From Microbacterium terrisoli (GTDB lineage Bacteria; Actinomycetota; Actinomycetes; Actinomycetales; Microbacteriaceae), in assembly GCF_030866805.1 (NCBI RefSeq), contig NZ_CP133019.1, positions 992,001-1,056,000 of the forward strand: a DNA stretch of 64,000 nucleotides. Reading direction: 5' to 3'. This document shows positions 1 through 8,137 of the stretch, one piece after another. The notes under the pieces were generated by a model that was not told the DNA's origin, searched no databases, and was given only the letters and a program-made list of their open reading frames with translations. Within the stretch, counting starts at the first letter, position 1, and each line of letters opens with the position of its first letter. The position numbers were made by a program, and so were the translations under genes.

Positions 1-1
1 C

Positions 2-679
2 ATGGTCCGTCGCCGTCCGTGGGCGGCGTGGGGCGGCATCGTTCTGCTCTCGGGTGCCTCGATGGGATGGCTGGGCGTGGCGCCGGCGCTGACCCTGGGG
101 CTGATCGGCTCGATCATGTGGGTGCTGGCGGCCCAGCTGCTGGCACTGTCGGTAGACCGCGCATCCCGCGACACGGCTCGGCTCGCGCAGCTGCAGCGTG
201 CGGCGTCGGCGTGGCGCGCGGCACAGCTCGGGCGTCAGCGCGAGCGGCGCATCCAGGTGCAGCGTGCGCTGGCGGTGGCCGGCCCTATTCTTTCGCGCAC
301 GATCGAGCGGTCCGGTGCGCTCGACGAGCGCGAGCGGGCCGAGGCGCGCATCGCGGAAGGTCAGCTGCGCGATGAGCTGCGCGGAGCGCGCCTGCTCGAT
401 GACGGCGTGCGCGCCGAGCTGGATGCGGCACGCCGCCGCGGTACAACGGTCTCAGTGCTCGACGAGGGCGGGCTGGACGGCCTGAGCGAGGAGGATCTGG
501 CCGTGATCCGCGCGGAGCTCACGGCAGCCGTGCACGACGCGAAATCGGACCGCCTGTTCATCCGCGCGTCGTCCGACCGGCGCATCGCGGTGACCATTGT
601 CGGCCGTTCGTCGGCCGGAGCGGGTTTGCCGGACGAGGACAGCGTCGACCTCTGGCGCGAGATCACCCGCCCCCGGTGA
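2..679 (+). CDS. Membrane-anchored protein of unknown function (possibly 5'-partial)
   Basis: The reading frame is open from the window edge, so the first Met may be internal and the gene may begin upstream. The visible 225 residues start with two hydrophobic segments (about 10-28 and 30-50) joined by a short turn. A long Arg/Glu/Ala-rich, probably helical or coiled-coil stretch follows (about 55-150), and then a compact hydrophilic C-terminus. This suggests a small inner-membrane protein with a cytoplasmic helical domain. I do not recognise the family. It converges on the acyl-CoA carboxylase genes, with the inverted repeat and terminator at 689-873 between them. Confidence 0.6.
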   Translation: MVRRRPWAAWGGIVLLSGASMGWLGVAPALTLGLIGSIMWVLAAQLLALSVDRASRDTARLAQLQRAASAWRAAQLGRQRERRIQVQRALAVAGPILSRTIERSGALDERERAEARIAEGQLRDELRGARLLDDGVRAELDAARRRGTTVSVLDEGGLDGLSEEDLAVIRAELTAAVHDAKSDRLFIRASSDRRIAVTIVGRSSAGAGLPDEDSVDLWREITRPR

Positions 680-688
680 CCCCCGCCC

Positions 689-774
689 GCGTCGAAATCA
701 TATGATCTCGGCGGGGGCACACGTGTTTGACGCGAAAGCCATGTGCTCTGGACGAGATCATATGATTTCGACGC
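689..774. repeat. Perfect 22-bp inverted repeat with 42-bp spacer
   Basis: Arms 689-710 and 753-774 are exact reverse complements. Each arm contains the self-complementary core ATCATATGAT, which is strikingly AT-rich for this DNA. It lies in the 372-base gap (680-1051) between two converging genes. The spacer 711-752 has no open frame of note. It could be a REP-like element, a protein-binding site pair or a large cruciform. No transposase is nearby. Confidence 0.8.
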
Positions 775-801
775 CAGGGCGCCGGGGGAGCGGCGCGCGG
801 G

Positions 802-845
802 CAAAAAGAAAGGGCGAGGGGCGGCGAAGCCGCCCGCCCCTCGCC
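802..845 (-). terminator. Rho-independent terminator for the acyl-CoA carboxylase genes
   Basis: A 12-bp perfect GC stem (813-824 with 834-845, loop 825-833) is followed on the minus strand by a U-rich run reading CTTTCTTTTTG (812-802). This is the classical intrinsic terminator layout, placed downstream of the minus-strand epsilon and beta carboxylase genes. A second hairpin at 847-873 lies just before it. Confidence 0.8.
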
Positions 846-846
846 T

Positions 847-873
847 GTGGACGGTTACCCGAAAACCGTCCAC
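847..873. other. Stem-loop next to terminator
   Basis: A perfect 10-bp stem (847-856 with 864-873) has a 7-base loop. It abuts the terminator hairpin at 813-845, so two consecutive hairpins precede the U-tract on the minus strand. The rest of the gap up to 1051 shows no gene or clear signal. Confidence 0.6.
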
Positions 874-1051
874 AATAGCCGAACCGTGGCTCATCTACCC
901 TGGACGAGACGGTCGGCCGAACGCGGAAGCGTTCCAGCAGATCCAGTATCCGACGCGGCAACCCCCGGCGTCTGTAGGTATTTCGGGGGACAAACCCCGC
1001 GCGGTGATGAATCAGCCGAGAATCGCGGCATCCCGCCCCGCGCCCGGCAGA

Positions 1052-1291
1052 TCAGCCGCCGTAGCGGCCCCACCCGAGATCGCGACGCAGCGGCACCCGC
1101 AGATTGCGCGCCGACAGGTGCCATGCGGACCGCGTCGGAAGATCGGATGCCGTCGCCGTCGCCTCTTGCGATGCGTACTCTTCTGAGACCACCGCGATGA
1201 GTGCGGCCAGTTCCTCGTCGGTCGGATCTCCGCGCACGACTTCGATGCGCAGCGGCTCGTCGTCCGCTGCGGCTGCATCCCCCCAGCTCAT
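1052..1291 (-). CDS. Acyl-CoA carboxylase epsilon subunit
   Basis: This 79-residue protein matches the short epsilon subunits that stabilise actinobacterial acyl-CoA carboxylase holoenzymes by bridging the biotinylated alpha and carboxyltransferase beta subunits. The family signature is visible: [19 protein letters not shown] near residues 16-34, then a Trp (SAWH, about 57) and the C-terminal LGWGRYGG. Its start overlaps the stop of the beta-subunit gene (1288-1291, ATGA), so the two are translationally coupled. The intrinsic terminator at 802-845 lies downstream. The biotinylated alpha subunit is not in this window. Confidence 0.85.
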   Translation of the reverse strand: MSWGDAAAADDEPLRIEVVRGDPTDEELAALIAVVSEEYASQEATATASDLPTRSAWHLSARNLRVPLRRDLGWGRYGG

Positions 1292-2874
1292 AGCGGGATG
1301 TTACCGTGCTTCTTCGCGGGCAGGCTCGCACGCTTGCCCCGCAGTGCACGCAGCGACTTGGCGATGAACACCCGGGTCTGCGCCGGTTCGATGATGCTGT
1401 CCAGCTCACCGCGCTCGGCGGCCAGGAACGGCGAGGCCACGTTGTAGGTGTATTCGTTGGCCAGCCGCTGACGCACGGCCGCGACATCCTCACCCGCCGC
1501 CTCGGCGCGCTTGAGCTCGCCGCGGTACAGGATGTTCACCGCTCCCTGACCGCCCATGACGGCGATCTCGGCCGTCGGCCAGGCGACGTTCACGTCGGCG
1601 CCCAGCTGCTTGGAGCCCATGACGATGTATGCCCCGCCGTAGGCCTTGCGCAGGATGACGGTCACCAGCGGCACCGTCGCCTCGGCGTACGCATACAGCA
1701 GCTTCGCGCCGCGGCGGATGACGCCGGTCCACTCCTGGTCGGTGCCCGGCAGATACCCGGGCACGTCCACGAGGGTCACGATCGGCACGCTGAACGCGTC
1801 GCAGAACCGCACGAAGCGGCTGGCCTTCTCGCCCGCCTCGATATTCAAGGTGCCGGCCATCTGGTTCGGCTGGTTGGCGATGATGCCCACCGTGCGGCCT
1901 TCGATGCGCCCGAATCCGATGACGATGTTCGGGGCGAACAGTGGCTGGATCTCGATGAAGTCTCCGCCGTCGACGACGTGCCCGATGACCTGGTGGATGT
2001 CGTAGGGCTGGTTCGGCGAGTCGGGGATGATCGCGTTCAGCAGGCGGTCGGCGTCGGTGGTCTCCCACTCGAAGCCGCTCTCGTAGACCGGCAGTTCCGA
2101 CATGTTGTTGTCGGGCAGGAAGCTCAGCAGGGTGCGCACGTAGTCCAGCGCGTCGTCCTCGTCTTCGGCGAGGTAGTGGGCGACGCCCGAGCGGGTGTTG
2201 TGCGTGTAGGCGCCGCCGAGCTCTTCCATGCCGACGTCTTCGCCGGTGACCGTCTTGATGACGTCGGGGCCGGTGACGAACATCTGGCTGGTCTTGTCGA
2301 CCATGATGACGAAGTCGGTGAGGGCGGGGGAGTAGACGGCACCGCCGGCGGCCGGGCCCATGATGATGGAGATCTGCGGGATCACGCCCGAGGCGGCGGT
2401 GTTCAGGCGGAAGATCTCGCCGTACTTGCCGAGGGCCACGACGCCTTCCTGGATGCGGGCGCCGCCGGAATCCAGAATGCCGATGATCGGCATCCCTCCG
2501 CGCAGCGCGAGCTCCATCACCTTGATGATCTTCTCGCCGGCCACTTCGCCCAGCGAGCCGCCGAACGTGGAGAAGTCCTGTGCGTACACGGCGACGGTGC
2601 GTCCGTGGATCGTGCCGACCCCCGTGACCACCGAATCGCCGTATGGGCGGGACTTGTCCATGCCGAACGCGGTCGTGCGGTGGCGCACGTACTCGTCGAT
2701 CTCGCTGAACGAGCCCTGGTCGAGCAGCAGCTCGATGCGCTCGCGCGCCGTGAGCTTGTTCTTGGCGTGCTGCTTGGTCTGCGCGGCGGTCTCGGCGTCG
2801 ACAACCGCTTCTTGAAAGCGGGTGCGCAGGTCGGCGATCTTGCCGGCGGTCGTGGAAAGGTCCGGTTCCGTCAC
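1288..2874 (-). CDS. pccB: Acyl-CoA (propionyl-CoA) carboxylase beta subunit
   Basis: This is the carboxyltransferase component of a biotin-dependent acyl-CoA carboxylase. It moves CO2 from carboxybiotin to acetyl- or propionyl-CoA to feed fatty-acid and methyl-branched lipid synthesis. The 528-residue length fits the AccD5/PccB family. Crotonase-fold motifs are clear: [13 protein letters not shown] (about 103), [10 protein letters not shown] (about 136) and [13 protein letters not shown] (about 170) in the N-half, and the acyl-CoA half with [11 protein letters not shown] (about 380). A GTG at 2874 (V-TEPDLSTT) is preferred because the family usually starts about there; an in-frame extension to 2958 is possible. 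Substrate preference cannot be read from the sequence. birA at 4798 encodes the enzyme that would biotinylate the partner subunit. Confidence 0.93.
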   Translation of the reverse strand: MTEPDLSTTAGKIADLRTRFQEAVVDAETAAQTKQHAKNKLTARERIELLLDQGSFSEIDEYVRHRTTAFGMDKSRPYGDSVVTGVGTIHGRTVAVYAQDFSTFGGSLGEVAGEKIIKVMELALRGGMPIIGILDSGGARIQEGVVALGKYGEIFRLNTAASGVIPQISIIMGPAAGGAVYSPALTDFVIMVDKTSQMFVTGPDVIKTVTGEDVGMEELGGAYTHNTRSGVAHYLAEDEDDALDYVRTLLSFLPDNNMSELPVYESGFEWETTDADRLLNAIIPDSPNQPYDIHQVIGHVVDGGDFIEIQPLFAPNIVIGFGRIEGRTVGIIANQPNQMAGTLNIEAGEKASRFVRFCDAFSVPIVTLVDVPGYLPGTDQEWTGVIRRGAKLLYAYAEATVPLVTVILRKAYGGAYIVMGSKQLGADVNVAWPTAEIAVMGGQGAVNILYRGELKRAEAAGEDVAAVRQRLANEYTYNVASPFLAAERGELDSIIEPAQTRVFIAKSLRALRGKRASLPAKKHGNIPL

Positions 2875-2971
2875 GGATACAACCCTAACGACGTGCGCGG
2901 TCGATCCGTGAGAGGGACTGCACAACGGGTTGCGGCATCCCCTGTCGATGTGCGCCATCTCGGGTGGGTCG

Positions 2972-3060
2972 GGGCGAGGGCTGTGGGTCCAGGGCGACGG
3001 CTTTGGGCCGGGCGAGGGCCTTCAGCCGGGCGAGGGCTTTCAGCCGGGGCGAGGGCTGCG
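2972..3060. repeat. Minisatellite, 18-bp period
   Basis: Three consecutive 18-bp units start at 2992, 3010 and 3028, following GGGCGAGGGCYTTCAGCC with a few substitutions. A 20-bp variant precedes them (2972) and a partial copy follows (3046). The array lies between the carboxylase start and the stop of the DUF559-type gene, so it falls in the 5' flank of pccB. Confidence 0.75.
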
Positions 3061-3122
3061 CCGAGCCTGCCAGTCCTCCGCTCAGCGGACGGTCCTCTTC
3101 TCACCACGCCGGCCTGCCGTCG

Positions 3123-3980
3123 TCAGTGCGCAAGGTGCAGGCCCTGCGCGATCGCGGCGAGCACCTGCTGCTCGACCGCGTCCCAGTCGTACATGATCTG
3201 CTGATAGTCGAACCGGAGCACGGTGTATCCGAGCAGACGCAGAGTCCGATCGTGCGCAATGTCTTCGCGGCGCACCGCAGCGCTGCTGTGGAAGGCGTAT
3301 CCATCGATCTGGACGACCAGGCGGTCGCCGATGAGTCCGTCGACGCGGTGGCCATGGATCTTGGCTTGCTGCACGACGGCCACCCCGATCCGCCGCATCC
3401 GGACTGCGAATCTCGTCTCTATGCCGGAGTCTGACTTCGCTGACACCGTCGTGCACAGCCGTCGCGCCGACGGTCCCCATCCTGTGACCTTCACCAGGTG
3501 GTCCACCGTCACGAGCTTCTTGTTGACCGCCGATTCCCACACGGCGAGAGCATCTTCGAACGGCACGCAGGTCGCGGTGACGGCAAGGATGTTGTCGATC
3601 TGGTCGACGAGCTTGCGCGGCGGTGCCGGCACCGGCCCCACCGCCCGGTGCACGCGCACGTCGGGGTCACCGGTGAAGCAGCTGCTCGAGTGCGGCGCGA
3701 GGGCCACGTGCATGCCCTTCGCTTCGGGTGGCCTCCAGAGTTTCAGCGTCTCGGCCGCCGAAACGCAGGTGAGCCGTCCGCCGGCGGCAGCTGAACGGTG
3801 GATCTCCTTCTGGGCGTTCGGTCTGACGATCCACTGCCGTCGGTACACCGTCATCCCGAGTTCGCGGACACTGCGCCGGATCGCATCGGGAGTCCACCCC
3901 GCGTCGATCAAATCACTGCGATGTACATAGCCGAACGCGTCCAGCGACGCCAGCAGATCGGACGCGGTGTGTGCGCTCAT
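3123..3980 (-). CDS. DUF559-type endonuclease-fold protein with AbiEi-like N-terminus
   Basis: This 285-residue protein has an N-terminal winged-helix-like segment (about 1-60), as in AbiEi-type antitoxin/transcription-factor proteins. The C-terminal domain (about 195-280) resembles the Vsr/DUF559 restriction-endonuclease-like fold: SGIETRF, then HGHRVDGLIGDRLVVQIDG, a conserved HSS, and LLGYTVLRFDYQQIM. The pattern E..D..(Q)xD fits a PD-(D/E)xK core. Such genes are common single copies in Microbacteriaceae and their role is not settled. The ATG at 3980 is chosen because GGA lies a few bases upstream; longer in-frame starts to 4085 exist. No cognate toxin gene is adjacent. Confidence 0.75.
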   Translation of the reverse strand: MSAHTASDLLASLDAFGYVHRSDLIDAGWTPDAIRRSVRELGMTVYRRQWIVRPNAQKEIHRSAAAGGRLTCVSAAETLKLWRPPEAKGMHVALAPHSSSCFTGDPDVRVHRAVGPVPAPPRKLVDQIDNILAVTATCVPFEDALAVWESAVNKKLVTVDHLVKVTGWGPSARRLCTTVSAKSDSGIETRFAVRMRRIGVAVVQQAKIHGHRVDGLIGDRLVVQIDGYAFHSSAAVRREDIAHDRTLRLLGYTVLRFDYQQIMYDWDAVEQQVLAAIAQGLHLAH

Positions 3981-4142
3981 GGTTCCAGAGTGGATGCCGC
4001 GCCCCGGCCGCCGCGGTTCGCGTCGGCGATCTGTGGATGGTTCGTGCCTTTCGCTCGCCGGCTGCAGTTGGGGAGGAGGCGGCACGCACTGAGACTCGTG
4101 GGTGTTGGTGCACCGTGGCGCGCGACACGGGGAGGCTCAGGC

Positions 4143-4330
4143 CTGGGCGGCAGGGCTCTGGCCTGGGCGGCAGGGCCGCAGCTGGGCGGAATGGCCGCGC
4201 CTGGGCGGCAGGCCGCAGCTGGGCGGCAGGCCCGCGGCTGGGCGGAATGGCCGCGCCTGGGCGGCAGGAGGGCTTCGGGCTGGGGCGAGTACTCTCGCGG
4301 GGCGGATTGCCCGCGCCTGGGCGGAATGTC
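4143..4330. repeat. Degenerate minisatellite, about 19-bp period
   Basis: CTGGGCGG recurs at 4143, 4163, 4182, 4201, 4219, 4238 and 4257 with steps of 18-20 bases. The intervening bases alternate between CAGG and AATGG types. Two outlying copies are near 4280 and 4317. The array fills the middle of the 428-base gap 3981-4408; the flanks of that gap show no gene. Spacing is too short and too variable for a CRISPR array. Confidence 0.8.
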
Positions 4331-4395
4331 CTCACCCCGCAGCCGCTGCCGCGGGCATCGCGCCGGATGCCGCCGGATGCCGCCGCGGCAGGGCG

Positions 4396-4401
4396 TATCG
4401 T
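4396..4401 (+). promoter_or_regulatory. -10 box of a probable leaderless transcript (YjbR-like gene)
   Basis: TATCGT followed by 7 bases and then the ATG at 4409. Transcription would start at or next to the start codon. Confidence 0.45.
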
Positions 4402-4408
4402 GACCGGC

Positions 4409-4729
4409 ATGACCCCCGACGAGGTGGCCGAATACCTGACGGCGCTGCCCGGATGCAAGCGCAAGGGCACGCGCGATGTGCCCGCCTGGTACGTCGACGA
4501 CCGGATCGTCGCGCGGCTGGTCGCGGGCGACGAACTGATGATCCGCTGCGCGTGGGACGCACGCGATGAGCTCGCGCAGCGCCATCCCGACACGTTCGGG
4601 GTGCCGCCGCGATACGCGGGGCATCAGAAGGTGCAGGCGATGCTCACCGGCGACGACGACGCGATCCGGTCGGTGCTGAGGCAGGCGTGGGAGCTGCAGC
4701 GCGCCGGCGGGAGCGGCTGTCACACCTGA
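4409..4729 (+). CDS. MmcQ/YjbR family protein
   Basis: This 106-residue protein fits the single-domain MmcQ/YjbR family (CyaY-like fold, biochemical role unproven). It begins with TPDEVAEYLTALPG. The typical central strands are WYVDDRIVARLVAGDELMI, followed by ARDELAQRHPDTFGVPP, and the terminal helix DDAIRSVLRQAWELQ carries the family AW. The ATG at 4409 is supported by the -10 box 7 bases upstream; there is no Shine-Dalgarno sequence. The stop codon is followed immediately by three perfect 12-bp repeats. Confidence 0.75.
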   Translation: MTPDEVAEYLTALPGCKRKGTRDVPAWYVDDRIVARLVAGDELMIRCAWDARDELAQRHPDTFGVPPRYAGHQKVQAMLTGDDDAIRSVLRQAWELQRAGGSGCHT

Positions 4730-4730
4730 T

Positions 4731-4766
4731 CCGACAGACACCCCGACAGACACCCCGACAGACACC
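4731..4766. repeat. Perfect 3 x 12-bp tandem repeat
   Basis: CCGACAGACACC is repeated three times without error at 4731, 4743 and 4755, between the YjbR-like stop codon and birA. Confidence 0.9.
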
Positions 4767-4785
4767 CCGGCCGGCAGCGCGGCCA

Positions 4786-4791
4786 TAGGGT
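4786..4791 (+). promoter_or_regulatory. -10 box of a probable leaderless birA transcript
   Basis: TAGGGT followed by 6 bases and then the birA ATG at 4798. No ribosome-binding site is present. Confidence 0.5.
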
Positions 4792-4797
4792 GTTCGC

Positions 4798-5595
4798 ATG
4801 CACAGTGTCGCCTACCCGCGCGCGGCCGCGGTCAGTCCGCGGGTCGAGGTCGTGGCCAGCACCGGGTCGACGAACGAGGATGCCGCGGCTGCGGCATCCT
4901 CGGATCCGTCGGGCTGGCCGCACCTGAGCGTGCTGCTGACAACCGATCAGACCGCCGGGCGCGGGCGACTCGATCGCCACTGGACCGCTCCTGCCGGCTC
5001 GGCGCTGGCGGTGTCGGTCGTCGTGCGCATCCCCGGCATCCCGCTGGCCGACCGCGGATGGGTGCCGCTGATCGCCGGCGCGGCGATGACCCGTGCGATC
5101 GGAGCCCAGCTGCGCGACAGCGGCCACTCGGCGACGCTGAAGTGGCCCAACGACGTGCTCGTGGACGGGGGCAAGATCTGCGGCATCCTCGCCATGGCGG
5201 TGGCGCGAGAGGCCGACGCGGTCGTCATCGGCTCGGGGATCAACACGCGCATGACCCTCGCGGAACTGCCTGTTCCCACCGCGATCTCGTTCGCCGCGAT
5301 AGGTCGCACCGTGGATGAGGACCGATTGCTGGCCGACTATCTCGTGGCGCTGGATGAGCAGCTGACGGCGCTGGCCACCGCCCACGGCGACGCGGTCCAG
5401 GCGGGCGTGCACGCTGAGATCGAGGCGCTGTGCAGCACGCTGGGCGCGCAGGTGCGGGTCGCCCTGCCCGACGGTTCGATGCTCGAAGGGCGGGCGCAGC
5501 GGCTCGACCGCGACGGCCGCCTGGTGGTCGTGGCCGGCACGCGTGAGACGGCGGTCTCGGCAGGAGACGTCGTGCACGTGCGCCCCGCGCCCTGA
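4798..5595 (+). CDS. birA: Biotin-[acetyl-CoA-carboxylase] ligase
   Basis: This enzyme activates biotin with ATP and attaches it to the carrier lysine of biotin-dependent carboxylases. The 265-residue protein has the catalytic core only (group I, no N-terminal DNA-binding domain), so it is a ligase and not a biotin repressor. Motifs in order are STNEDA (about 22), TTDQTAGRGRLDRHW (about 43-57, the biotinyl-AMP loop), KWPNDVLVDGGKICGIL (about 118-134) and GSGINT (about 145). A small C-terminal beta domain follows. The pccB gene on the opposite strand upstream encodes part of the likely client complex. Confidence 0.92.
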   Translation: MHSVAYPRAAAVSPRVEVVASTGSTNEDAAAAASSDPSGWPHLSVLLTTDQTAGRGRLDRHWTAPAGSALAVSVVVRIPGIPLADRGWVPLIAGAAMTRAIGAQLRDSGHSATLKWPNDVLVDGGKICGILAMAVAREADAVVIGSGINTRMTLAELPVPTAISFAAIGRTVDEDRLLADYLVALDEQLTALATAHGDAVQAGVHAEIEALCSTLGAQVRVALPDGSMLEGRAQRLDRDGRLVVVAGTRETAVSAGDVVHVRPAP

Positions 5596-5723
5596 ACGCC
5601 CCAGGCCCTGAACGCCCGCACTGACCAGGCCCCGAACGCCCGCACTGACCCGGCCGTGAACGCCCGCCCTGAACGCCCCGCGCACTGAACGCCCCGGCAC
5701 TGCACGCCCCGGCACTGAACGCT
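5593..5723. repeat. Irregular minisatellite based on TGAACGCC
   Basis: TGAACGCC or a one-base variant occurs at 5593, 5609, 5633, 5657, 5670, 5686, 5701 and 5716, separated by 13-24 bases. The array covers most of the 195-base gap between birA and the PH-domain gene and begins in the last codon/stop region of birA. Confidence 0.75.
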
Positions 5724-5790
5724 CCGCCGCAGCCGCGGCATCCCGCCCGTCTTCCCGCCGAATGTCGTGGGCACCGGCCACAATGGAGAT

Positions 5791-6351
5791 ATGACCCAGC
5801 CCACCGGGATCGGCGGGCGGCCGCTGACCCCGGCCGTCGGCGTCGCGACGCCCGAACTGCGCATCGCGCGGCTGCGCGGCCACGCGCTCCGACTGGTGTG
5901 GTCTGCGCTGGTGCTGATCGGCGTGGCCGGGGTGGCAGGTTACTTCTTCGACAATCTGCCGGCCGGCATGGAGAACTGGATGCTGCTGGCGGCGGCCGCC
6001 GTCGTGGTGCTGCTGCTGGTCGTACTGCCGTACGCGGTGTGGTGGAGCCGTTCGTACACGCTCACCACGCAGCGCATCATCGAACGTCGGGGGCTGGTCA
6101 GGGTGCAGCGCCGCGAGCTGACGCACGTGCGCGGCTACGCCGTGCATCTGCGTCGCGGTCTGATCCAGCGCATCTGGGGCGCGGGCACGCTGACGCTGTC
6201 GGACGGCGTGGATGACCCGATGAAGCTCGTGAACATCCCGAACGTCGACCTGGTGCACGAGACCCTGGTCGACCAGGTCGAGGTGAACCAGATCCTCGCG
6301 CATCGCGATGCGGCCGCCTCGATGTCGAACCCGCCATCGCCGTCGCGGTGA
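5791..6351 (+). CDS. PH-domain (bPH2/DUF304) membrane protein
   Basis: This 186-residue membrane protein has two transmembrane helices (about 36-52 and 64-84). A bacterial PH-like domain follows, with the characteristic WWSRSYTLTTQRIIERRGLVRVQRRELTHVRG split across about 85-116, then the G.GTLTLSDG strand (about 130) and NIPNVDLVHE. Proteins of this type are widespread in actinobacteria and lack a defined reaction. The ATG at 5791 has both an overlapping GGAG and an upstream CACAAT at leaderless spacing. It is followed 48 bases later by purK. Confidence 0.8.
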   Translation: MTQPTGIGGRPLTPAVGVATPELRIARLRGHALRLVWSALVLIGVAGVAGYFFDNLPAGMENWMLLAAAAVVVLLLVVLPYAVWWSRSYTLTTQRIIERRGLVRVQRRELTHVRGYAVHLRRGLIQRIWGAGTLTLSDGVDDPMKLVNIPNVDLVHETLVDQVEVNQILAHRDAAASMSNPPSPSR

Positions 6352-6399
6352 CATCCGCCGCCTGCGGTACGCGAGAATGAGACGGGCGGAAGGAGCGGG

Positions 6400-7536
6400 A
6401 TGACCCTGCGAGTGGGAGTTGTGGGCGGTGGCCAGCTGGCGCGGATGATGATCGCTCCGGCAGTCGAGTTGGGCATCGAGTTGAGCGTGCTGGCCGAGCA
6501 GGAAGACATGTCGGCACGCCTGGCGACCGTCGCGGTCGGCGACTATCGCGATACCGAGACCGTGCTCGCCTTTGCCCGAGGGGTCGATGTGGTCACGTTC
6601 GACCACGAGCACGTGCCCCAGCCGGTGCTGCGCGCGCTGGTCGATGCGGGCATCGCCGTGCACCCCGGTCCCGACGCCCTGCAGTTCGCGCAGGACAAGC
6701 TGCGCATGCGCGCGCGCCTCGAAGAGCTCGGGATGCCGCAGCCGGACTGGGCGGCGGTCACCGGCGTCGACGACCTGCAGGCGTTCATCGACGATCACGG
6801 CGGCCGCGCCGTCGTGAAGACTCCCCGCGGCGGCTACGACGGCCACGGCGTGCGCGTGGTCGCCACTGCCACCGAGGCCGCGGACTGGTTCGCCGCGCTC
6901 GCCGAAGATGCACACGGCGGTGCGCTTCTCGTCGAAGAGCTGGTGGAGTTCCGTCGCGAGCTGTCGCAGCAGGTGGCCCGGCGTCCGTCGGGCGAGGTGC
7001 GCGCGTACCCCGTCGTGGAGACAGTGCAGCGTGACGGCGTGTGCGCCGAGGTGATCGCGCCGGCTCCGCACGTGAGCGACCGTCTGGCTGAGGCGGCCGC
7101 AGAAGTCGGTGTCGGCATCGCCACGGGTCTCGGGGTCACCGGCATGCTCGCGGTCGAGTTGTTCGAGACGACCGATGACCGGATCCTCGTCAATGAGTTG
7201 GCGATGCGCCCCCACAATTCCGGGCACTGGTCGCAGGACGGTGCGATCACGAGCCAGTTCGAGCAGCACCTGCGCGCGGTGCTCGACCTTCCGCTGGGGG
7301 ATGCGGCGGCCCGTCAGCGCTGGTCGGTGATGGTCAACATCCTGGGCGGGCCGGCCGACGGTTCCCTCGAAGACCGGTTCGCCGCCGTCTTGGCCGCGCA
7401 CCCCGACGCGAAGGTGCACACCTACGGCAAGACGCCGCGCCCGGGCCGCAAGGTCGGGCACGTCAATGTCACCGGCGACGATCTGGATGACGTCGCGTAC
7501 GACGCGCACGCCGCCGCGGCGTTCTTCGCAGGCTGA
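6400..7536 (+). CDS. purK: N5-carboxyaminoimidazole ribonucleotide synthase
   Basis: PurK uses ATP and bicarbonate to convert AIR to N5-CAIR in de novo purine synthesis. The 378-residue ATP-grasp protein starts with the dinucleotide-like VGGGQLARMM (about 7-16). It continues with DVVTFDHEHVP (about 63), the grasp lysine region AVVKTPRGGYDGHGV (about 137-151), EELVEFRRELSQ (about 180), the metal-binding stretch NELAMRPHNSGHWSQDG (about 265-281) and a C-terminal domain with NILGG. A strong GGAAGGAG precedes the ATG. purE follows 85 bases downstream behind a hairpin, so the pair is adjacent but may be transcribed separately. Confidence 0.95.
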   Translation: MTLRVGVVGGGQLARMMIAPAVELGIELSVLAEQEDMSARLATVAVGDYRDTETVLAFARGVDVVTFDHEHVPQPVLRALVDAGIAVHPGPDALQFAQDKLRMRARLEELGMPQPDWAAVTGVDDLQAFIDDHGGRAVVKTPRGGYDGHGVRVVATATEAADWFAALAEDAHGGALLVEELVEFRRELSQQVARRPSGEVRAYPVVETVQRDGVCAEVIAPAPHVSDRLAEAAAEVGVGIATGLGVTGMLAVELFETTDDRILVNELAMRPHNSGHWSQDGAITSQFEQHLRAVLDLPLGDAAARQRWSVMVNILGGPADGSLEDRFAAVLAAHPDAKVHTYGKTPRPGRKVGHVNVTGDDLDDVAYDAHAAAAFFAG

Positions 7537-7574
7537 TTCGGGCTTATGCGGCGGCTGTGCACCACAAGCCCGAA
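7537..7574 (+). terminator. Stem-loop after purK
   Basis: A 9-bp perfect stem, TTCGGGCTT (7537-7545) with AAGCCCGAA (7566-7574), encloses a 20-base loop and starts directly after the purK stop codon. There is no U-tract, so it may be a weak terminator or an mRNA 3'-end stabiliser. purE has its own -10 box downstream. Confidence 0.5.
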
Positions 7575-7609
7575 CCGCGCCGTTGCGGGGATCTTCCAGG
7601 ACTTCGGCC

Positions 7610-7615
7610 TAGCCT
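7610..7615 (+). promoter_or_regulatory. -10 box of a probable leaderless purE transcript
   Basis: TAGCCT followed by 6 bases and then the GTG start at 7622. There is no Shine-Dalgarno sequence. Confidence 0.5.
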
Positions 7616-7621
7616 TGACGG

Positions 7622-8137
7622 GTGACTGGACCGCTGCATTCCTCGCCCGCACCCCTGGTCGGCGTCGTCATGGGCTCGGACTCCGATTGGCGCGTGATGA
7701 GCGACGCCTCGCAGGCTCTCACCGACTTCGGTGTCGCCCACGAGGTCGAGGTGGTCTCCGCGCACCGCACGCCTGACAAACTCCTCACCTACGGGCGCTC
7801 CGCGCGCGAGCGGGGGCTGAAGGTCATCATCGCCGGCGCCGGCGGTGCGGCCCACCTGCCGGGCATGCTCGCGTCGGTCACGGCGCTGCCGGTGATCGGT
7901 GTGCCGGTGCCGCTGGCCACGCTCGACGGCCTGGACTCGCTGCTGAGCATCGTGCAGATGCCCGCGGGCATCCCGGTGGCCACGGTCTCGATCGGGGGAG
8001 CGAAGAACGCCGGAATCCTCGCCGCGCGCATGCTCGGGGTGGCAGACCCTGCCATCGCCGATCGCGTCGAGGCGTATGCGCGCGACCTCGAGGCCCAGGT
8101 CGAGCAGAAGAACCGGCGGTTGAAGGAATCGCTGTGA
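7622..8137 (+). CDS. purE: N5-CAIR mutase (5-(carboxyamino)imidazole ribonucleotide mutase)
   Basis: PurE rearranges N5-CAIR to CAIR, the step after PurK. This is a class I PurE of 171 residues. Conserved elements are [11 protein letters not shown] (about 16-26), SAHRTPDKL (about 46-54, active-site His), [13 protein letters not shown] (about 70-82), GVP (about 95) and a [14 protein letters not shown] stretch (about 116-129). The GTG at 7622 fits leaderless initiation. Its stop overlaps the GTG of the following LCP-family gene (8134-8137), a coupling of purine and cell-wall genes that recurs in related actinobacteria. Confidence 0.95.
   Translation: MTGPLHSSPAPLVGVVMGSDSDWRVMSDASQALTDFGVAHEVEVVSAHRTPDKLLTYGRSARERGLKVIIAGAGGAAHLPGMLASVTALPVIGVPVPLATLDGLDSLLSIVQMPAGIPVATVSIGGAKNAGILAARMLGVADPAIADRVEAYARDLEAQVEQKNRRLKESL

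Noticed and set aside
689..774. Terminal inverted repeats of an insertion sequence
   Set aside because: Only 42 bp lie between the arms and no transposase is present, so it is reported as an isolated inverted repeat.
1306..3204. A 632-codon plus-strand frame opposite pccB
   Set aside because: The protein is low-complexity (Val/His/Asp/Arg) and pccB is unambiguous.
4143..4330. CRISPR-like array of 19-bp spaced repeats
   Set aside because: The period is too short, units run into each other without unique spacers, and no cas genes are present.
4720..7509. A 929-codon open frame on the minus strand opposite birA, the PH-domain gene and purK
   Set aside because: Its product is His/Arg/Gln-rich low complexity and it covers three clear family genes on the other strand; long antisense frames are expected in such GC-rich DNA.
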